Origin: Bacteroidia bacterium
GTDB lineage: Bacteria; Bacteroidota; Bacteroidia; Bacteroidales; CAJPTX01
Assembly: GCA_905373475.1 (NCBI GenBank)
Contig: CAJPTC010000011.1
Span: 1 to 64,000, forward strand
DNA length: 64,000 nucleotides
Direction: 5' to 3'
The notes beneath the pieces were generated by a model. The model was not told the DNA's origin and made no database searches. It saw nothing but the letters and a program-made list of their open reading frames with translations. Position numbers and translations under genes: made by a program. Each line of letters starts with the position of its first letter. Position 1 is the first letter of the stretch. Positions 36,524-46,790 of this stretch are shown piece by piece.

Positions 36524-39500
36524 GTGGTGGGTGCTATAGAGAGTGTAGGTAGAGGAAAGAGGGCAGGCTTGTGGCTTGCCATGTCGCTGTTGCTGTGTAT
36601 GCAAATATTCGCGGTACAAGCACAAGAGAATGAGACGCCTACAGGCTCAATGCGTACACCAGGGTTGCCCCCACTAGTTGCCCAAAAGTACGAAGTGATA
36701 TATGATGCGCGAACGGGCAACTACTTCGTTTACAATAAGATTGGCGATTTAACCGTAGGACAACCGCGCGTACTAACCGCACAGGAATATCGCGATTTCC
36801 GACGTGAAGAGTCTATGCGCCAGTTTTGGCAGAATTCGCACGGTGAGCAGCGCGACAATACAGCAGCAGGAAGCCGAATCCTACCCGTCTTGCAAGTGGG
36901 GGGCGATGAATTCGATCGTATATTCGGTAGCAACGTCATAGAGATTGTACCACAAGGGTCGGCGGAGTTAACTTTTGGCGTAACCCATTCGAATACCGAG
37001 AACTACGCTTTGCCAGAAGATATGCGTAGCAATACGACCTTTGATTTCGATACTAAGCTTCAGATTAACCTCACGGGTCGCATTGGCGACAAATTGCGTC
37101 TTGACGTCAAGTACAACACCGAGGCGACGTTCGATTTTGAAACGAACGTTAAGGTAGAGTATACGGGGCACGAAGATGAGATTATACAGAAGATCGAGGC
37201 GGGGAATGTCTCAATGCCCCTACCAGGCTCTTTGATTACAGGAAGTCAGAGTTTGTTTGGTTTCCGAACAGACTTGAAGTTCGGGCGCTTGAATGTTTCT
37301 ACAGTGCTCTCGCAGCGTAAAGGGCAAGCACAAACCATTGAGGTAAAAGGCGGTGCACAAACAAAAACTTTTGAAGTGCGTGCTGACCAGTATGAGGCCA
37401 ATAGGCACTTTTTCCTTTCCAAATATTTTTATGATCGTTACGACCAAGCATTAAGTCAGTTACCGCTCGTTGGCTCAGGGATAGAAATCCAGAAGATCGA
37501 GGTGTGGGTGACGAATAAACAGGGACGTTTTGACGACTCGCGCGATGTGGTCGCTTTTGTCGATTTGGCAGAAGTAGGTAGCAATATCTTCTCCAATACT
37601 GTTGTGCATCCTGTGGCAGGCGAACGGCTTCCGAGCAACGGTAGCAACACCTTGTACAACGATATGACTCGCGGTCCTTATGCGGGCATTCGTTCTCTTG
37701 CCGATGTAACTGCCATCTTAGCCCCTCTTTCAGCCCAAAATTTCCAAAACGGACAAGATTATGAGAAGCTGGAGAGCGCGCGTAAGTTGCGCCCCAACGA
37801 GTATACGTTGAATACAAAGCTCGGCTTCATCTCTCTGAATATGTCGCTCAATGCCGACGAGGTCTTGGCGGTAGCCTACGAATATACCTATCAGGGACGT
37901 ACCTACAAAGTAGGAGAACTTTCGACAGATGGAATCAATGCGCCAGATGCTTTGGTGGTGAAACTCTTAAAGGGGACAGATTTATCGCCAGCTATGCCTA
38001 CATGGCGTTTGATGATGAAAAACATCTACTCGCTTGGCGCTTTCCAACTGGCAAAGAAAGATTTCCAGCTCGATGTGCTCTATCAGGATGATGAGATCGG
38101 AACGGCGGTCAACTACTTGAGTAAGGGGCATCTACAACGCGAGCCGCTACTCTCCGTACTCAACCTAGACAACTTAAATTCGCAGGGCGACTATGGTCCC
38201 GATGGCGTGTTTGACTATGTTGAAGGCGTTACGATACTCCCAGCTACAGGGCGTTTCATCTTCCCTATGGTTGAACCTTTTGGCTCGTATCTTGCCAACA
38301 AGATAGGAGATCCTACTGTGGCAGATGAGTTGTGTTATCGCGAATTGTACGACAGCACGTTGTCGCGCGCACAGCAGGCGGCGGAAAAGAATAAGTTCAT
38401 CATTCGTGGCGAATACCAATCCAGTAGTAACTCCGAGATCTCACTCAATGCGCCCAATGTACCCAAAGGTTCTGTTGTGGTTACGGCTGGCGGACAGCGT
38501 TTGGTTGAGAATACCGATTATGTCGTAGATTATCTCCTTGGTACGGTGAAAATTCTTAACCAAGGACTTCTTGAATCAGGTACGCCAATCAAAGTTTCGC
38601 TTGAGAGCAACCTAGGGCTTGATTTTCAAACGAAAACACTAGTAGGTACGCATCTCGATTATCGTTTCAACGAAAAATTCCACATTGGTGGTACGGTACT
38701 CAACTTGACAGAGCGCCCTCTTACCAAAAAGGTGAATTACGGGAACGAAGCCATGTCGAATACGATATGGGGCTTGAATTCGTCGTACGAGACGGAAGTT
38801 CCATGGCTTACCCGTGCCGTAGACATGCTTCCATTTTTGGAAACGAAGGAAAAATCTTCTTTCTCGTTTGATGCCGAAATGGCGCACTTCATTCCAGGTC
38901 AGTCCAGTCACCTAGATAAGCGCGGAGCAGTCTACCTAGATGATTTTGAGGCCAATAAATCGCTTATTGACCTCCGTATGTGGAATGCTTGGAGTTTGGC
39001 GAGTGTGCCACAGGGGCAAACGGCATTATTCCCAGAAGGAGAATATGTAAACGATCTGCGTTCTGGAATGCAACGTGCGCGCTTGGCGTGGTATACCATA
39101 GATCCCTTGTTTTTGCGCAATTCGTCGCTTACTCCCGCTCACATTCGCAATAATCCAGACGAGCAGAGTAGCCATTTTGTGCGCGAAATAGAAGAGCAGG
39201 AACTCTTCCCAAATCGGAGTATTCCACAAGGTCAGCCCACTACGTTACCTGTTTTCAACTTAGCATTTTATCCGTCGGAGCGTGGTCCTTACAACTACGA
39301 TGCATCGCGTGTCAATGCCGATGGATCGTTACAGAGCCCCACTTCGCGTTGGGGTGGGATTATGCGAGCATTGCCAGTAACCGATTTTGAAAACTCCAAC
39401 ATTGAATACCTCGAGTTCTGGTTGATGGATCCATTTGCAGAGGATCGGAATACGACGGGAGGTGAACTCTATTTCAACTTAGGGAATGTTTCGGAAGATA

Positions 39501-42500
39501 TTTTGCGCGACGGGCGTAAGTTCTTTGAAAACGGACTGCCTGTAGATGATGATCCAACGAAGACTGAAAACACGGCGTGGGGACGCGTTCCGAAGGTACA
39601 GTCTACGGTTATGGCATTTGATAACGATCCGAACAATCGTGCAAAACAGGATGTCGGGCTAGATGGATTGAACTCGGAATCAGAGTCAGCATTCTTTGCA
39701 GCCTACCTCTCTTCGCTCTCTGCCGCAGTAGGAAGCTCGAGCGAAGCGATGGAGCAAGCGCGTAGAGACCCTTCCTCCGACGATTTCCGCTATTTCCGTT
39801 CCTCCGACTACGATAATGCTCGCACGGGGATACTAGATCGTTACAAATATTTCAATAATACAGAAGGCAATAGCCCAACGACGGAGCAGTCCCGCGAATC
39901 TTACCCGACAGCGGGGACAACGCTTCCAGATGTAGAGGATATCAACCGTGATAATACCCTCAGCGACAACGAGAGCTACTACCAGTATCATGTAGCGTTG
40001 CGCAAGAACGAACTAGAAGTTGGAAGAAACTATGTGACCGATAAGGTGATCTCCAAAACAAAGTTTGCCAATGGGCGAGAGTCTTCGGTTGCGTGGTATC
40101 AGTTCAAAATCCCGTTGAAGGAGTATGAAGAGCGTGTGGGCTACATTCAGGATTTTAAGTCTATGCGTTTCCTGCGTCTCTATCTCCGCGGTTTTGATAC
40201 ACCTGTTTTTCTGCGTTTTGCAACTCTAGGTCTGGTGCGTGGTGAGTGGCGTCGTTATGAACGCTCGTTGCTGGAGGCGCAGGAACAGTTGGGTGGTGGA
40301 GGCTCTGAAGTTACTTTCTTCGATGTCTCGGCTGTAAACATAGAGGAGAATAGTACACGCACTCCCGTGAACTACGTTTTGCCGCCGGGTGTAACGCGCG
40401 AAATTGATGCAAGCCAAACCGTTGAGAACGAGCTAAATGAGCAGTCTATGGAGCTTAAAGTTGGCAACCTGCTCGACGGTGATGCGCGTGCCGCATTCCG
40501 AACTGTTAGCTACGATTTGCGAAACTACAAACGGATGTCGATGGATGTCCATGCTGAGGCATTGATCGACGAACCTCTGAAAGATGGTGAGCTGTCGCTG
40601 TTTTTGCGCTTAGGTTCAGACTATACGTCGAACTATTATGAGTATGAGGTGCCCTTAAAACTCACAGCGCCAGGATTCTACAGTAATACGAACGAGGGTG
40701 ACCGCAGAAGTGTATGGCCACGTGAAAATTCTATAGATATCAACCTCTCCGAATTTCGAGAGGTGAAGTTACTGCGAGATGCTGCGCTGCGCAATTTGAC
40801 GGGGCAGACTGTCCGCGATGCGTATCGCGTAGAAAAAGATGGGCGCTTTATTTCGGTGGTTGGTCATCCAAGTATGGGGCAGGTGCGTGTCCTTATGATT
40901 GGGATACGAAACCCGAAACTCGGTCCAGCGCTTGACGACGGACATGCCAAATCGGGCATCGTGTGGGTGAATGAGTTACGTCTTTCGCGTCTCGATCAAA
41001 CAGGCGGTTGGGCGGCACTTGCTTCCATGAATACGCGCATGGCAGACTTTGGCTCTGTCAGTCTGACGGGACGTTTGGAAACCCCAGGCTTTGGTGCATT
41101 GGAAAATAAGGTAAATGAACGATCGAAAGAGCTTACCTATCAGTACGATGCCAATGCAAATCTCGAATTCGGGAAGTTCTTCCCCAAGCGCTGGGAGGTG
41201 AGCATACCGTTCTATGTATCGCATGGTGAAACCTTTGCTAATCCAGAATACAACCCGCTAGATCCCGACGTTCCGTTCGATGAGGCACTAGACCATCTCC
41301 CAACGCAAGCTGAGAAGGAGCAACTAAAGGAGATCGCGCAAGATTATGTCCGCCGTCGCAGTCTGAATTTTACCAATGTGCGTGTGAATAAGCAGAGCCG
41401 TGATCCGCGACCATGGGATTTGGGTAACTTCTCAGTAACATACGCTTACAACGAGCAAAATGCGCACAATGTGAAGACGGAGTATAGAAACCAAGTGGCG
41501 CATAAGGGGATGTTTGCCTATGCATTTAGCGCACGCCCGAAGTCCTATGAACCTTTCCGCCGCATCGGTTTCTTGTCTAGCAACTATTTCGCCATTATTC
41601 GCGACCTCAATTTTACACCGATGCCTCGTCAGATTACTTTCCGTACGGAGGTAAATCGGAATTTCCTAGAGCAGAAACTACGCAATATCAATAGTCCTGC
41701 ATTGCAGATGCGTCCCACGTATGCGAAAAGTTTTGAGTGGAACAGATCTTACGGCGTGAACTGGGACTTGATGCGCAATTTGCGCCTAGATTTTACGGCG
41801 AACAACATGGCTGTTATAGACGAACCTGAGGGGCAGACTCTATCGCAGCTTGAGGGGGCTGCGCGACAGGCGTGGAAAGATTCGGTGTGGTCTAGTGTAC
41901 GACACTTCGGTCGCACGACCCAGTATAACCATCACATAGGGGCTACCTACAATCCGTCTATCAACAAATTGCCCTTCTTGGGTTGGCTGAGTGGTACGGC
42001 CTCCTATTCTGCCGACTACCGCTGGGATGCTGCGCGTCGTGTGGCACAAAATGTGAATCTGAATGTGGGTAATACCCTTCAGAATGCCGCTACAATACAG
42101 CTGTCGGCGCAGGCAAGTTTTACGACTCTGTATTCCAAGATCCCGTATTTGAACAATATCAACCAGAAGTTTGAACGGATTGGTAACGGAACAGAGGCAG
42201 CAGGAGCGACACAACAAGAGATGAAAACTGTGCGCTTTGAGCGCGAGCGTTTTAATATACCCGTAGGGCAGAAGCGGTCGGTTACCCACAACCTTAATTC
42301 GGAAGAGGTTACCGCTAAGTACGTAAATCGCGATGGTACGGAAGTCCCGCTTGAGGTTGAGGTAATTGGTAAAAATCGTATTCGTGTGGGCAGTAATACA
42401 GCGCTAAGCCGTGGTAAGCTGGTGCTTGAAGCTCAAAAGCCCGTAACGAGTATCTCGCCTGCACTGTTCGGAGAAGGAATTCTACGTGTACTGATGGGGC

Positions 42501-43855
42501 TAAGAAGTGTTTCGGCAAGCTACTCGCAGACAGACGGGACGTTTGTGCCTGGCTATTTACCTGGAACTACTCTCTTTGGTTTTGAAGGTGTACATGCGGG
42601 CGCCGCGCCAGGTTGGCCCTTTGTGCTCGGGTGGCAAGATCCCGATTTTGCGCGTCGCGCAGCTTCTAATGGTTGGCTAACGCTAGATACGGCGCAAGTG
42701 GATGCCTATAAGTTGACTCGCAATACGAACTTCACCTACCGTATAAATATTGAACCTTTCCCATTCTTCCGAGTGGATATTACGGGTTCGCGACAGTTTT
42801 CGCGCAATCGTAGCGAATTCTATCGCCCCTCCTCCATGGGAGACTTTGAGGTACTAAACCCTGTGGAAAGTGGCAACTTTTCCATTTCATGTCTCTTTAT
42901 CCGTACGACCTTTGAAAGCAGTGGTCGGAACGGCGATAAATATGCATCACCAGCTTTCGATAAATTCCGTGAAAGTCGTCTAGAAATAGCGCGACGGGTC
43001 GCAGCGAATCGTTCCAGTTCTACGGCTACTGGGCCAGATGGCGTTTTTCCCGATGGTTTTAGTGGTGTCTCGCAAGATGTGCTTATTCCTGCCTTCTTGG
43101 CTGCCTACATGGGTAGTAGCCCCGATGATGTCTCTTTGGCTACCTTCCCTACCATCCCTTTACCAAACTGGCAGATTACGTATGACGGGCTATCGCGCAT
43201 GACCTTCTTTAAGGAACTATTCCGTCAGGTATCTCTACGGCATGGGTATAGAGCCAACTATATCATAGGCAACTACCAAACCAATGAGGCTTATCAGGAA
43301 GGAGCAGACGGTTTGTCGTACGTACGCAATGTACAAGACGATTATATCTCGCGCTATCAAGTGACGAACGTCTCTATTTCCGAGCAGTTTAGCCCCCTTA
43401 TTGGGCTAGATTTAGGTTTTGCCAACTCTTTGACCACCAAAGCGGAGGTGCGTAAGAATCGTTCTTTGGCAATGAGTTTTGCCAACAACCAGCTTACGGA
43501 TATGGATAGTTGGGAGTACGTTCTGGGGGCAGGTTATCGTTTCGAGAATCTCCCCATCGTGCTGAAAAACCAGCTTGGAGGAAAGAAAGTTGTAAAGAGC
43601 GAATTGCGTGTACAGGGCGATTTCTCGGTGCGCAACACACAGACTATTCTCCGTAAACTCGTAGAGAATACCAATACGCCTACTGCGGGGCAGTGGTCGT
43701 ATGCTCTGAAGCTTTCGGCGGATTATATGATTACGGAGCAGATAAATATCCGCTTTTTCCTAGACCGAACGGTAAATACTCCTCTTGTTTCACTAAGCTT
43801 CCCCACCTCTACTACGAGCTTCGGCTTCAGCGTTCGGTTTATTCTTGAACAGTAG
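36524..43855 (+). CDS. sprA: SprA/Sov, type IX secretion system outer-membrane translocon
   Basis: SprA (Sov in Porphyromonas) is the giant beta-barrel that forms the type IX secretion pore in the outer membrane. At 2443 aa it has the expected size. There is a signal peptide (hydrophobic LWLAMSLLLCMQIFAVQAQ ending near residue 34), repeated SprA-type modules in the N-terminal half (PQGSAELTFGVTHSNTEN, RIGDKLRLDVKYNTEATFDF), the DKRGAVYLDDFEANKS region near residue 800, and many alternating amphipathic strands. It ends SFGFSVRFILEQ, a typical barrel end with terminal aromatic/hydrophobic residues. The start is a GTG at 36524, since no ATG exists before the signal peptide core; the next GTG is also possible. 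Confidence 0.97.
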   Translation: MVGAIESVGRGKRAGLWLAMSLLLCMQIFAVQAQENETPTGSMRTPGLPPLVAQKYEVIYDARTGNYFVYNKIGDLTVGQPRVLTAQEYRDFRREESMRQFWQNSHGEQRDNTAAGSRILPVLQVGGDEFDRIFGSNVIEIVPQGSAELTFGVTHSNTENYALPEDMRSNTTFDFDTKLQINLTGRIGDKLRLDVKYNTEATFDFETNVKVEYTGHEDEIIQKIEAGNVSMPLPGSLITGSQSLFGFRTDLKFGRLNVSTVLSQRKGQAQTIEVKGGAQTKTFEVRADQYEANRHFFLSKYFYDRYDQALSQLPLVGSGIEIQKIEVWVTNKQGRFDDSRDVVAFVDLAEVGSNIFSNTVVHPVAGERLPSNGSNTLYNDMTRGPYAGIRSLADVTAILAPLSAQNFQNGQDYEKLESARKLRPNEYTLNTKLGFISLNMSLNADEVLAVAYEYTYQGRTYKVGELSTDGINAPDALVVKLLKGTDLSPAMPTWRLMMKNIYSLGAFQLAKKDFQLDVLYQDDEIGTAVNYLSKGHLQREPLLSVLNLDNLNSQGDYGPDGVFDYVEGVTILPATGRFIFPMVEPFGSYLANKIGDPTVADELCYRELYDSTLSRAQQAAEKNKFIIRGEYQSSSNSEISLNAPNVPKGSVVVTAGGQRLVENTDYVVDYLLGTVKILNQGLLESGTPIKVSLESNLGLDFQTKTLVGTHLDYRFNEKFHIGGTVLNLTERPLTKKVNYGNEAMSNTIWGLNSSYETEVPWLTRAVDMLPFLETKEKSSFSFDAEMAHFIPGQSSHLDKRGAVYLDDFEANKSLIDLRMWNAWSLASVPQGQTALFPEGEYVNDLRSGMQRARLAWYTIDPLFLRNSSLTPAHIRNNPDEQSSHFVREIEEQELFPNRSIPQGQPTTLPVFNLAFYPSERGPYNYDASRVNADGSLQSPTSRWGGIMRALPVTDFENSNIEYLEFWLMDPFAEDRNTTGGELYFNLGNVSEDILRDGRKFFENGLPVDDDPTKTENTAWGRVPKVQSTVMAFDNDPNNRAKQDVGLDGLNSESESAFFAAYLSSLSAAVGSSSEAMEQARRDPSSDDFRYFRSSDYDNARTGILDRYKYFNNTEGNSPTTEQSRESYPTAGTTLPDVEDINRDNTLSDNESYYQYHVALRKNELEVGRNYVTDKVISKTKFANGRESSVAWYQFKIPLKEYEERVGYIQDFKSMRFLRLYLRGFDTPVFLRFATLGLVRGEWRRYERSLLEAQEQLGGGGSEVTFFDVSAVNIEENSTRTPVNYVLPPGVTREIDASQTVENELNEQSMELKVGNLLDGDARAAFRTVSYDLRNYKRMSMDVHAEALIDEPLKDGELSLFLRLGSDYTSNYYEYEVPLKLTAPGFYSNTNEGDRRSVWPRENSIDINLSEFREVKLLRDAALRNLTGQTVRDAYRVEKDGRFISVVGHPSMGQVRVLMIGIRNPKLGPALDDGHAKSGIVWVNELRLSRLDQTGGWAALASMNTRMADFGSVSLTGRLETPGFGALENKVNERSKELTYQYDANANLEFGKFFPKRWEVSIPFYVSHGETFANPEYNPLDPDVPFDEALDHLPTQAEKEQLKEIAQDYVRRRSLNFTNVRVNKQSRDPRPWDLGNFSVTYAYNEQNAHNVKTEYRNQVAHKGMFAYAFSARPKSYEPFRRIGFLSSNYFAIIRDLNFTPMPRQITFRTEVNRNFLEQKLRNINSPALQMRPTYAKSFEWNRSYGVNWDLMRNLRLDFTANNMAVIDEPEGQTLSQLEGAARQAWKDSVWSSVRHFGRTTQYNHHIGATYNPSINKLPFLGWLSGTASYSADYRWDAARRVAQNVNLNVGNTLQNAATIQLSAQASFTTLYSKIPYLNNINQKFERIGNGTEAAGATQQEMKTVRFERERFNIPVGQKRSVTHNLNSEEVTAKYVNRDGTEVPLEVEVIGKNRIRVGSNTALSRGKLVLEAQKPVTSISPALFGEGILRVLMGLRSVSASYSQTDGTFVPGYLPGTTLFGFEGVHAGAAPGWPFVLGWQDPDFARRAASNGWLTLDTAQVDAYKLTRNTNFTYRINIEPFPFFRVDITGSRQFSRNRSEFYRPSSMGDFEVLNPVESGNFSISCLFIRTTFESSGRNGDKYASPAFDKFRESRLEIARRVAANRSSSTATGPDGVFPDGFSGVSQDVLIPAFLAAYMGSSPDDVSLATFPTIPLPNWQITYDGLSRMTFFKELFRQVSLRHGYRANYIIGNYQTNEAYQEGADGLSYVRNVQDDYISRYQVTNVSISEQFSPLIGLDLGFANSLTTKAEVRKNRSLAMSFANNQLTDMDSWEYVLGAGYRFENLPIVLKNQLGGKKVVKSELRVQGDFSVRNTQTILRKLVENTNTPTAGQWSYALKLSADYMITEQINIRFFLDRTVNTPLVSLSFPTSTTSFGFSVRFILEQ

Positions 43856-43911
43856 TTGGGCTGAGAAGGTCGTGCAGAACGGCATTCTGGCGCAACATAG
43901 CGTTAGGGTAT

Positions 43912-45447
43912 ATGGTGGTGCGAAGCTGCCTCGTCCTTCTCTTCCTGTTAGGGGTTGTCGGTCAATGTGCGGCTCGTCGCAACTATCGTCAGACCTCGCG
44001 CCTTCTTATGCGAACGCCCCAAGAGCATTCGGGTAGTGTCTTGCTTCATAGGCAGTTCGTGCAGCACAACATCGTAGCGCGCGATTTTTTACCACAGCGC
44101 CCTTTGTGGGAAGTGGCACTTGAGATGAATCTCAAGCAGCACGATACGGCTCTAATTTCACCCCTATTTCTCCAAAAAACGCAAGAATACACCCTCGTAG
44201 GACGCTGGGAGTATATTCAGAGCGAACGAACCTATTTCGGCGATTTTCGTGGAGGATATTCCTCTTTCGGAAGCTTGAAAGGAGCAAAATCGCCACATAC
44301 CGATTATTTTTACCCATACCTTGTACTAGATACCACACGCAGTGCGATTCATGCTTGGAATGCGAATGTCGCGTTCGGACATATTTGGCGTACGCGGCAG
44401 TGGATTTTTGGTGTGGCGGGGGAGTGTAAAGTAAATCGCACACTCGCTGAAGGAGCTATCCAGCATCTCACTAAAGGATTCGAATTATCATTGCGCGAGG
44501 GAGTATATGTCTGGGTCGATGATTATTGGTTGGGGCAGTGGGCGGCATTTTCTTATTATTGGCAGTGGTTGAACCTTACCTCGCAGATAGGAGCAAAGCC
44601 CTTTTATCGTCACCTCGGCTTCGGGCTTTGGAATTGGGATAGAACAGTTGCCGCAGAAGCGATGTCGTTTGAAAATAAAACGGGACAAGTGGCGGCAGGG
44701 CTACAGGTGTCCGCGCGAGACGAGGGCTTAGTTGCCGATATTCATGGCGCGCATCGTTGGATGTCGCATGCCGATAAAGATTATTTGGCAGCCGCCTCAT
44801 CCGAACGTCAGGATCTGAGTGCACGCCTGGGGTACAAACTCGAATTGGGAGAAAGTACCACCGAGTTGCTTGCCGATTTTAGGTTACAGAATCGAACAGG
44901 AGTAGAACATTTTTACGACTCAGTGGGTCCTCGTGGCAACAAACGTTATGATCGCCTATTTGCTTCGCCCATGTATACGCAAGTGGCGCGCATATTAGGG
45001 GGAAGTTTGGCCTGTGAACTACCCATTCATACAGGATATCTGTGGGGACGACTTTTTGGAGGGTATGGGATCTACAGGAGCAAATATGAGAATCCGGAGA
45101 ACAAATATCGCTTCTCCTATTGGCGTTGCGAGCTCGAAGTAGGCTATCTTTTCCGTCGCCACCACGATTGGCTTTCGTTCCAGCTGCTGTGTGTGTGGCA
45201 ACCTCTTCTAGAAAAAGAACGCCAATTCTCGCCACACGTGAAAGAGCCGCTCAAATCGAGCTTTCTTTTGCCCATGCTCGAATATAACGAGGCAATGCGG
45301 ATAGAACCTCGCCTGCGACTAGAATACGGCTACAAATTACCTCGTTCCTTTACTCTAATTGCTGGGCCGCATCTGGGGCTTGTTTCCTTTCTGGGGCTCG
45401 GATATGAGTTTTATGGAGGTCTAGTGCTCCGTATTTGCAAAGAATAA
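43912..45447 (+). CDS. Probable DUF6850 outer-membrane beta-barrel protein
   Basis: A 511-aa protein with signal peptide (VRSCLVLLFLLGVVGQCA, cleaved near residue 20) and, throughout, short alternating strands rich in Trp, Tyr, Phe and Arg (QWAAFSYYWQWLN, WQPLLEKERQF, LGLGYEFYGGLVL), as expected for an outer-membrane beta-barrel. I assign it to the DUF6850 group with moderate certainty; function unknown. It lies 56 bases after sprA and may be cotranscribed. There is no type IX C-terminal sorting domain, so it is more likely a barrel than cargo. Confidence 0.7.
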   Translation: MVVRSCLVLLFLLGVVGQCAARRNYRQTSRLLMRTPQEHSGSVLLHRQFVQHNIVARDFLPQRPLWEVALEMNLKQHDTALISPLFLQKTQEYTLVGRWEYIQSERTYFGDFRGGYSSFGSLKGAKSPHTDYFYPYLVLDTTRSAIHAWNANVAFGHIWRTRQWIFGVAGECKVNRTLAEGAIQHLTKGFELSLREGVYVWVDDYWLGQWAAFSYYWQWLNLTSQIGAKPFYRHLGFGLWNWDRTVAAEAMSFENKTGQVAAGLQVSARDEGLVADIHGAHRWMSHADKDYLAAASSERQDLSARLGYKLELGESTTELLADFRLQNRTGVEHFYDSVGPRGNKRYDRLFASPMYTQVARILGGSLACELPIHTGYLWGRLFGGYGIYRSKYENPENKYRFSYWRCELEVGYLFRRHHDWLSFQLLCVWQPLLEKERQFSPHVKEPLKSSFLLPMLEYNEAMRIEPRLRLEYGYKLPRSFTLIAGPHLGLVSFLGLGYEFYGGLVLRICKE

Positions 45448-46050
45448 GAGTATGATGAAGTGCAGCGGTTATTTAATGAGCGATATTGCTCAATAACTGA
45501 ACATGTTGAGCCAAAATATAATGTGTAGAGGAGGCTGAGAAAAGAAAAAGTCAAACTAGTACGAATCTCTGGGCATAATACTCCTTCGTCTGAAGGAGTA
45601 GAGATTGAGGGAAGCTCTGAAATACTGGTAATGCTGAAAAAGGAAAAACAAGAAATCATTCTAAAACGTCGCGATCTTGAAACCGCGTGGTTACGCGTGG
45701 CAGTTCGATACCGATTTCTTGGTGTATACATGGTACCGCAATACCAACAGTTTATTACAGCACATTTTGAATTCTCATTTCCTTTTGCAGCGTATCGACA
45801 AACAGGCGCAATTAGTACAACACTGTGAATCAACACAGAAACGCGTGGTACATGGAGGAATGGATGACGATTTCCGTACACGGCGCATCTCTAAATTTGC
45901 GATGACCCTAAATTTCAGGAGTGCTTGAGGCAAATGCAAGAACGCTTTTGTATAGGAAACTGTGCTGAGTGGCGCGAAACTTTCAGGAAGTTAGAAGATG
46001 TGCTGATGTACATAAAGTCAAGATGTAACTATCCCATATCTCAATCATGA
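45448..46050 (+). pseudogene. Decayed gene with stop codon and two frameshifts
   Basis: Coding-like content runs through this stretch but jumps between frames. Frame one starts DEVQRLFNERYCSITEHV, meets a TAG, then continues in the same frame with EKVKLVRISGHNTPSSEGVE and KKEKQEIILKRRDLETAW. It passes to frame two near 45685 (WQFDTDFLVYTWYRNTNSLL, LQRIDKQAQLVQHC) and to frame three near 45900 (DDPKFQECLRQMQERF, EWRETFRKLEDVLMYIKS), ending in a TGA that overlaps the ATG of the next gene by four bases. The coupled overlap suggests that the broken frame once encoded the upstream partner of the intact gene. I recognise no family. An antisense 156-codon frame here looks like a shadow. Confidence 0.45.
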
Positions 46051-46790
46051 AAAAGACTTTGTTAAACAAGAAGCGCCGTGAGATAGTCAAAGAGCGCTTT
46101 GATGAGGTTTTCCGTTCGGCGGGCTACGACTGGAAAGCGGGTAAAAAGTCGGAACGTACTATTTATTACCGAAAAGAGGATGGACGAACTGATATGTGTT
46201 TGCTCTCTTTTAGCTTCTCTGGAGCAGTGGAGATCGAGGTGTCAGAACGTTTGGTTTTGTTAGACGAGATCGAGGAAATCGTGGAAAGGATGTACCCCGA
46301 TATAAAATGTTATACAGACGCTAGAAAATTCTATTTCGCAGATTTGTATGAGCCTACGTTACGAGACACATCGTTGGGAAATAAAGAATATGGTTGTTGG
46401 TCCTTGCCAGTGCGGTCTCGTTTTAGTACTCTCAATGCGATCGAACTCTTTTGTGAGAATTATTTCACCTACTATTTTGAGACGGCCGCGGAAGAAATAG
46501 AGAACTATGTAATTCTGCCACGTCTGTTGCTACGCCTGGAAGAGTTTCACGATGAAATTCTTGGGCGCGAGTTGTGTCCGCTTTATGGTATGCAAGCAGA
46601 CTTGGTAGAGCTTATTATCTCGCGTTTATGCGGCGATTCCAACTATACGAAACTGCTACGAGAATATGAAACACGACGAAACACATCGAAGGATAAGCAA
46701 TACCTCAGATATGTGTGGAAATTTCCATCGTTAGATAGGGTAAGAAGTGTGCTTGAAAGTGTTCGTCCTGCGTACAGTGTTTTGAATTAG
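46047..46790 (+). CDS. Orphan hypothetical protein
   Basis: A 247-aa cytosolic protein (no signal peptide, no membrane helix) beginning MKKTLLNKKRREIVKERF. The first 100 residues look like an alpha/beta fold (GYDWKAGKKSERTIYYRK, VEIEVSERLVLLDEIEEI); the second half is helical and Glu/Arg-rich. I recognise no family. Start overlaps the end of the decayed frame upstream. Isolation in a poorly conserved island next to broken frames suggests an accessory or strain-specific gene; a function cannot be given. Confidence 0.72.
   Translation: MKKTLLNKKRREIVKERFDEVFRSAGYDWKAGKKSERTIYYRKEDGRTDMCLLSFSFSGAVEIEVSERLVLLDEIEEIVERMYPDIKCYTDARKFYFADLYEPTLRDTSLGNKEYGCWSLPVRSRFSTLNAIELFCENYFTYYFETAAEEIENYVILPRLLLRLEEFHDEILGRELCPLYGMQADLVELIISRLCGDSNYTKLLREYETRRNTSKDKQYLRYVWKFPSLDRVRSVLESVRPAYSVLN

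Noticed and set aside
41840..42289. 149-codon minus-strand frame inside sprA
   Set aside because: Antisense shadow of a continuous 2443-codon gene with a known protein family.
45411..45881. 156-codon minus-strand frame opposite the decayed gene
   Set aside because: Low-complexity composition with many Ser, Arg and Cys; overlaps the end of the beta-barrel gene antisense; the plus-strand frames look more protein-like.
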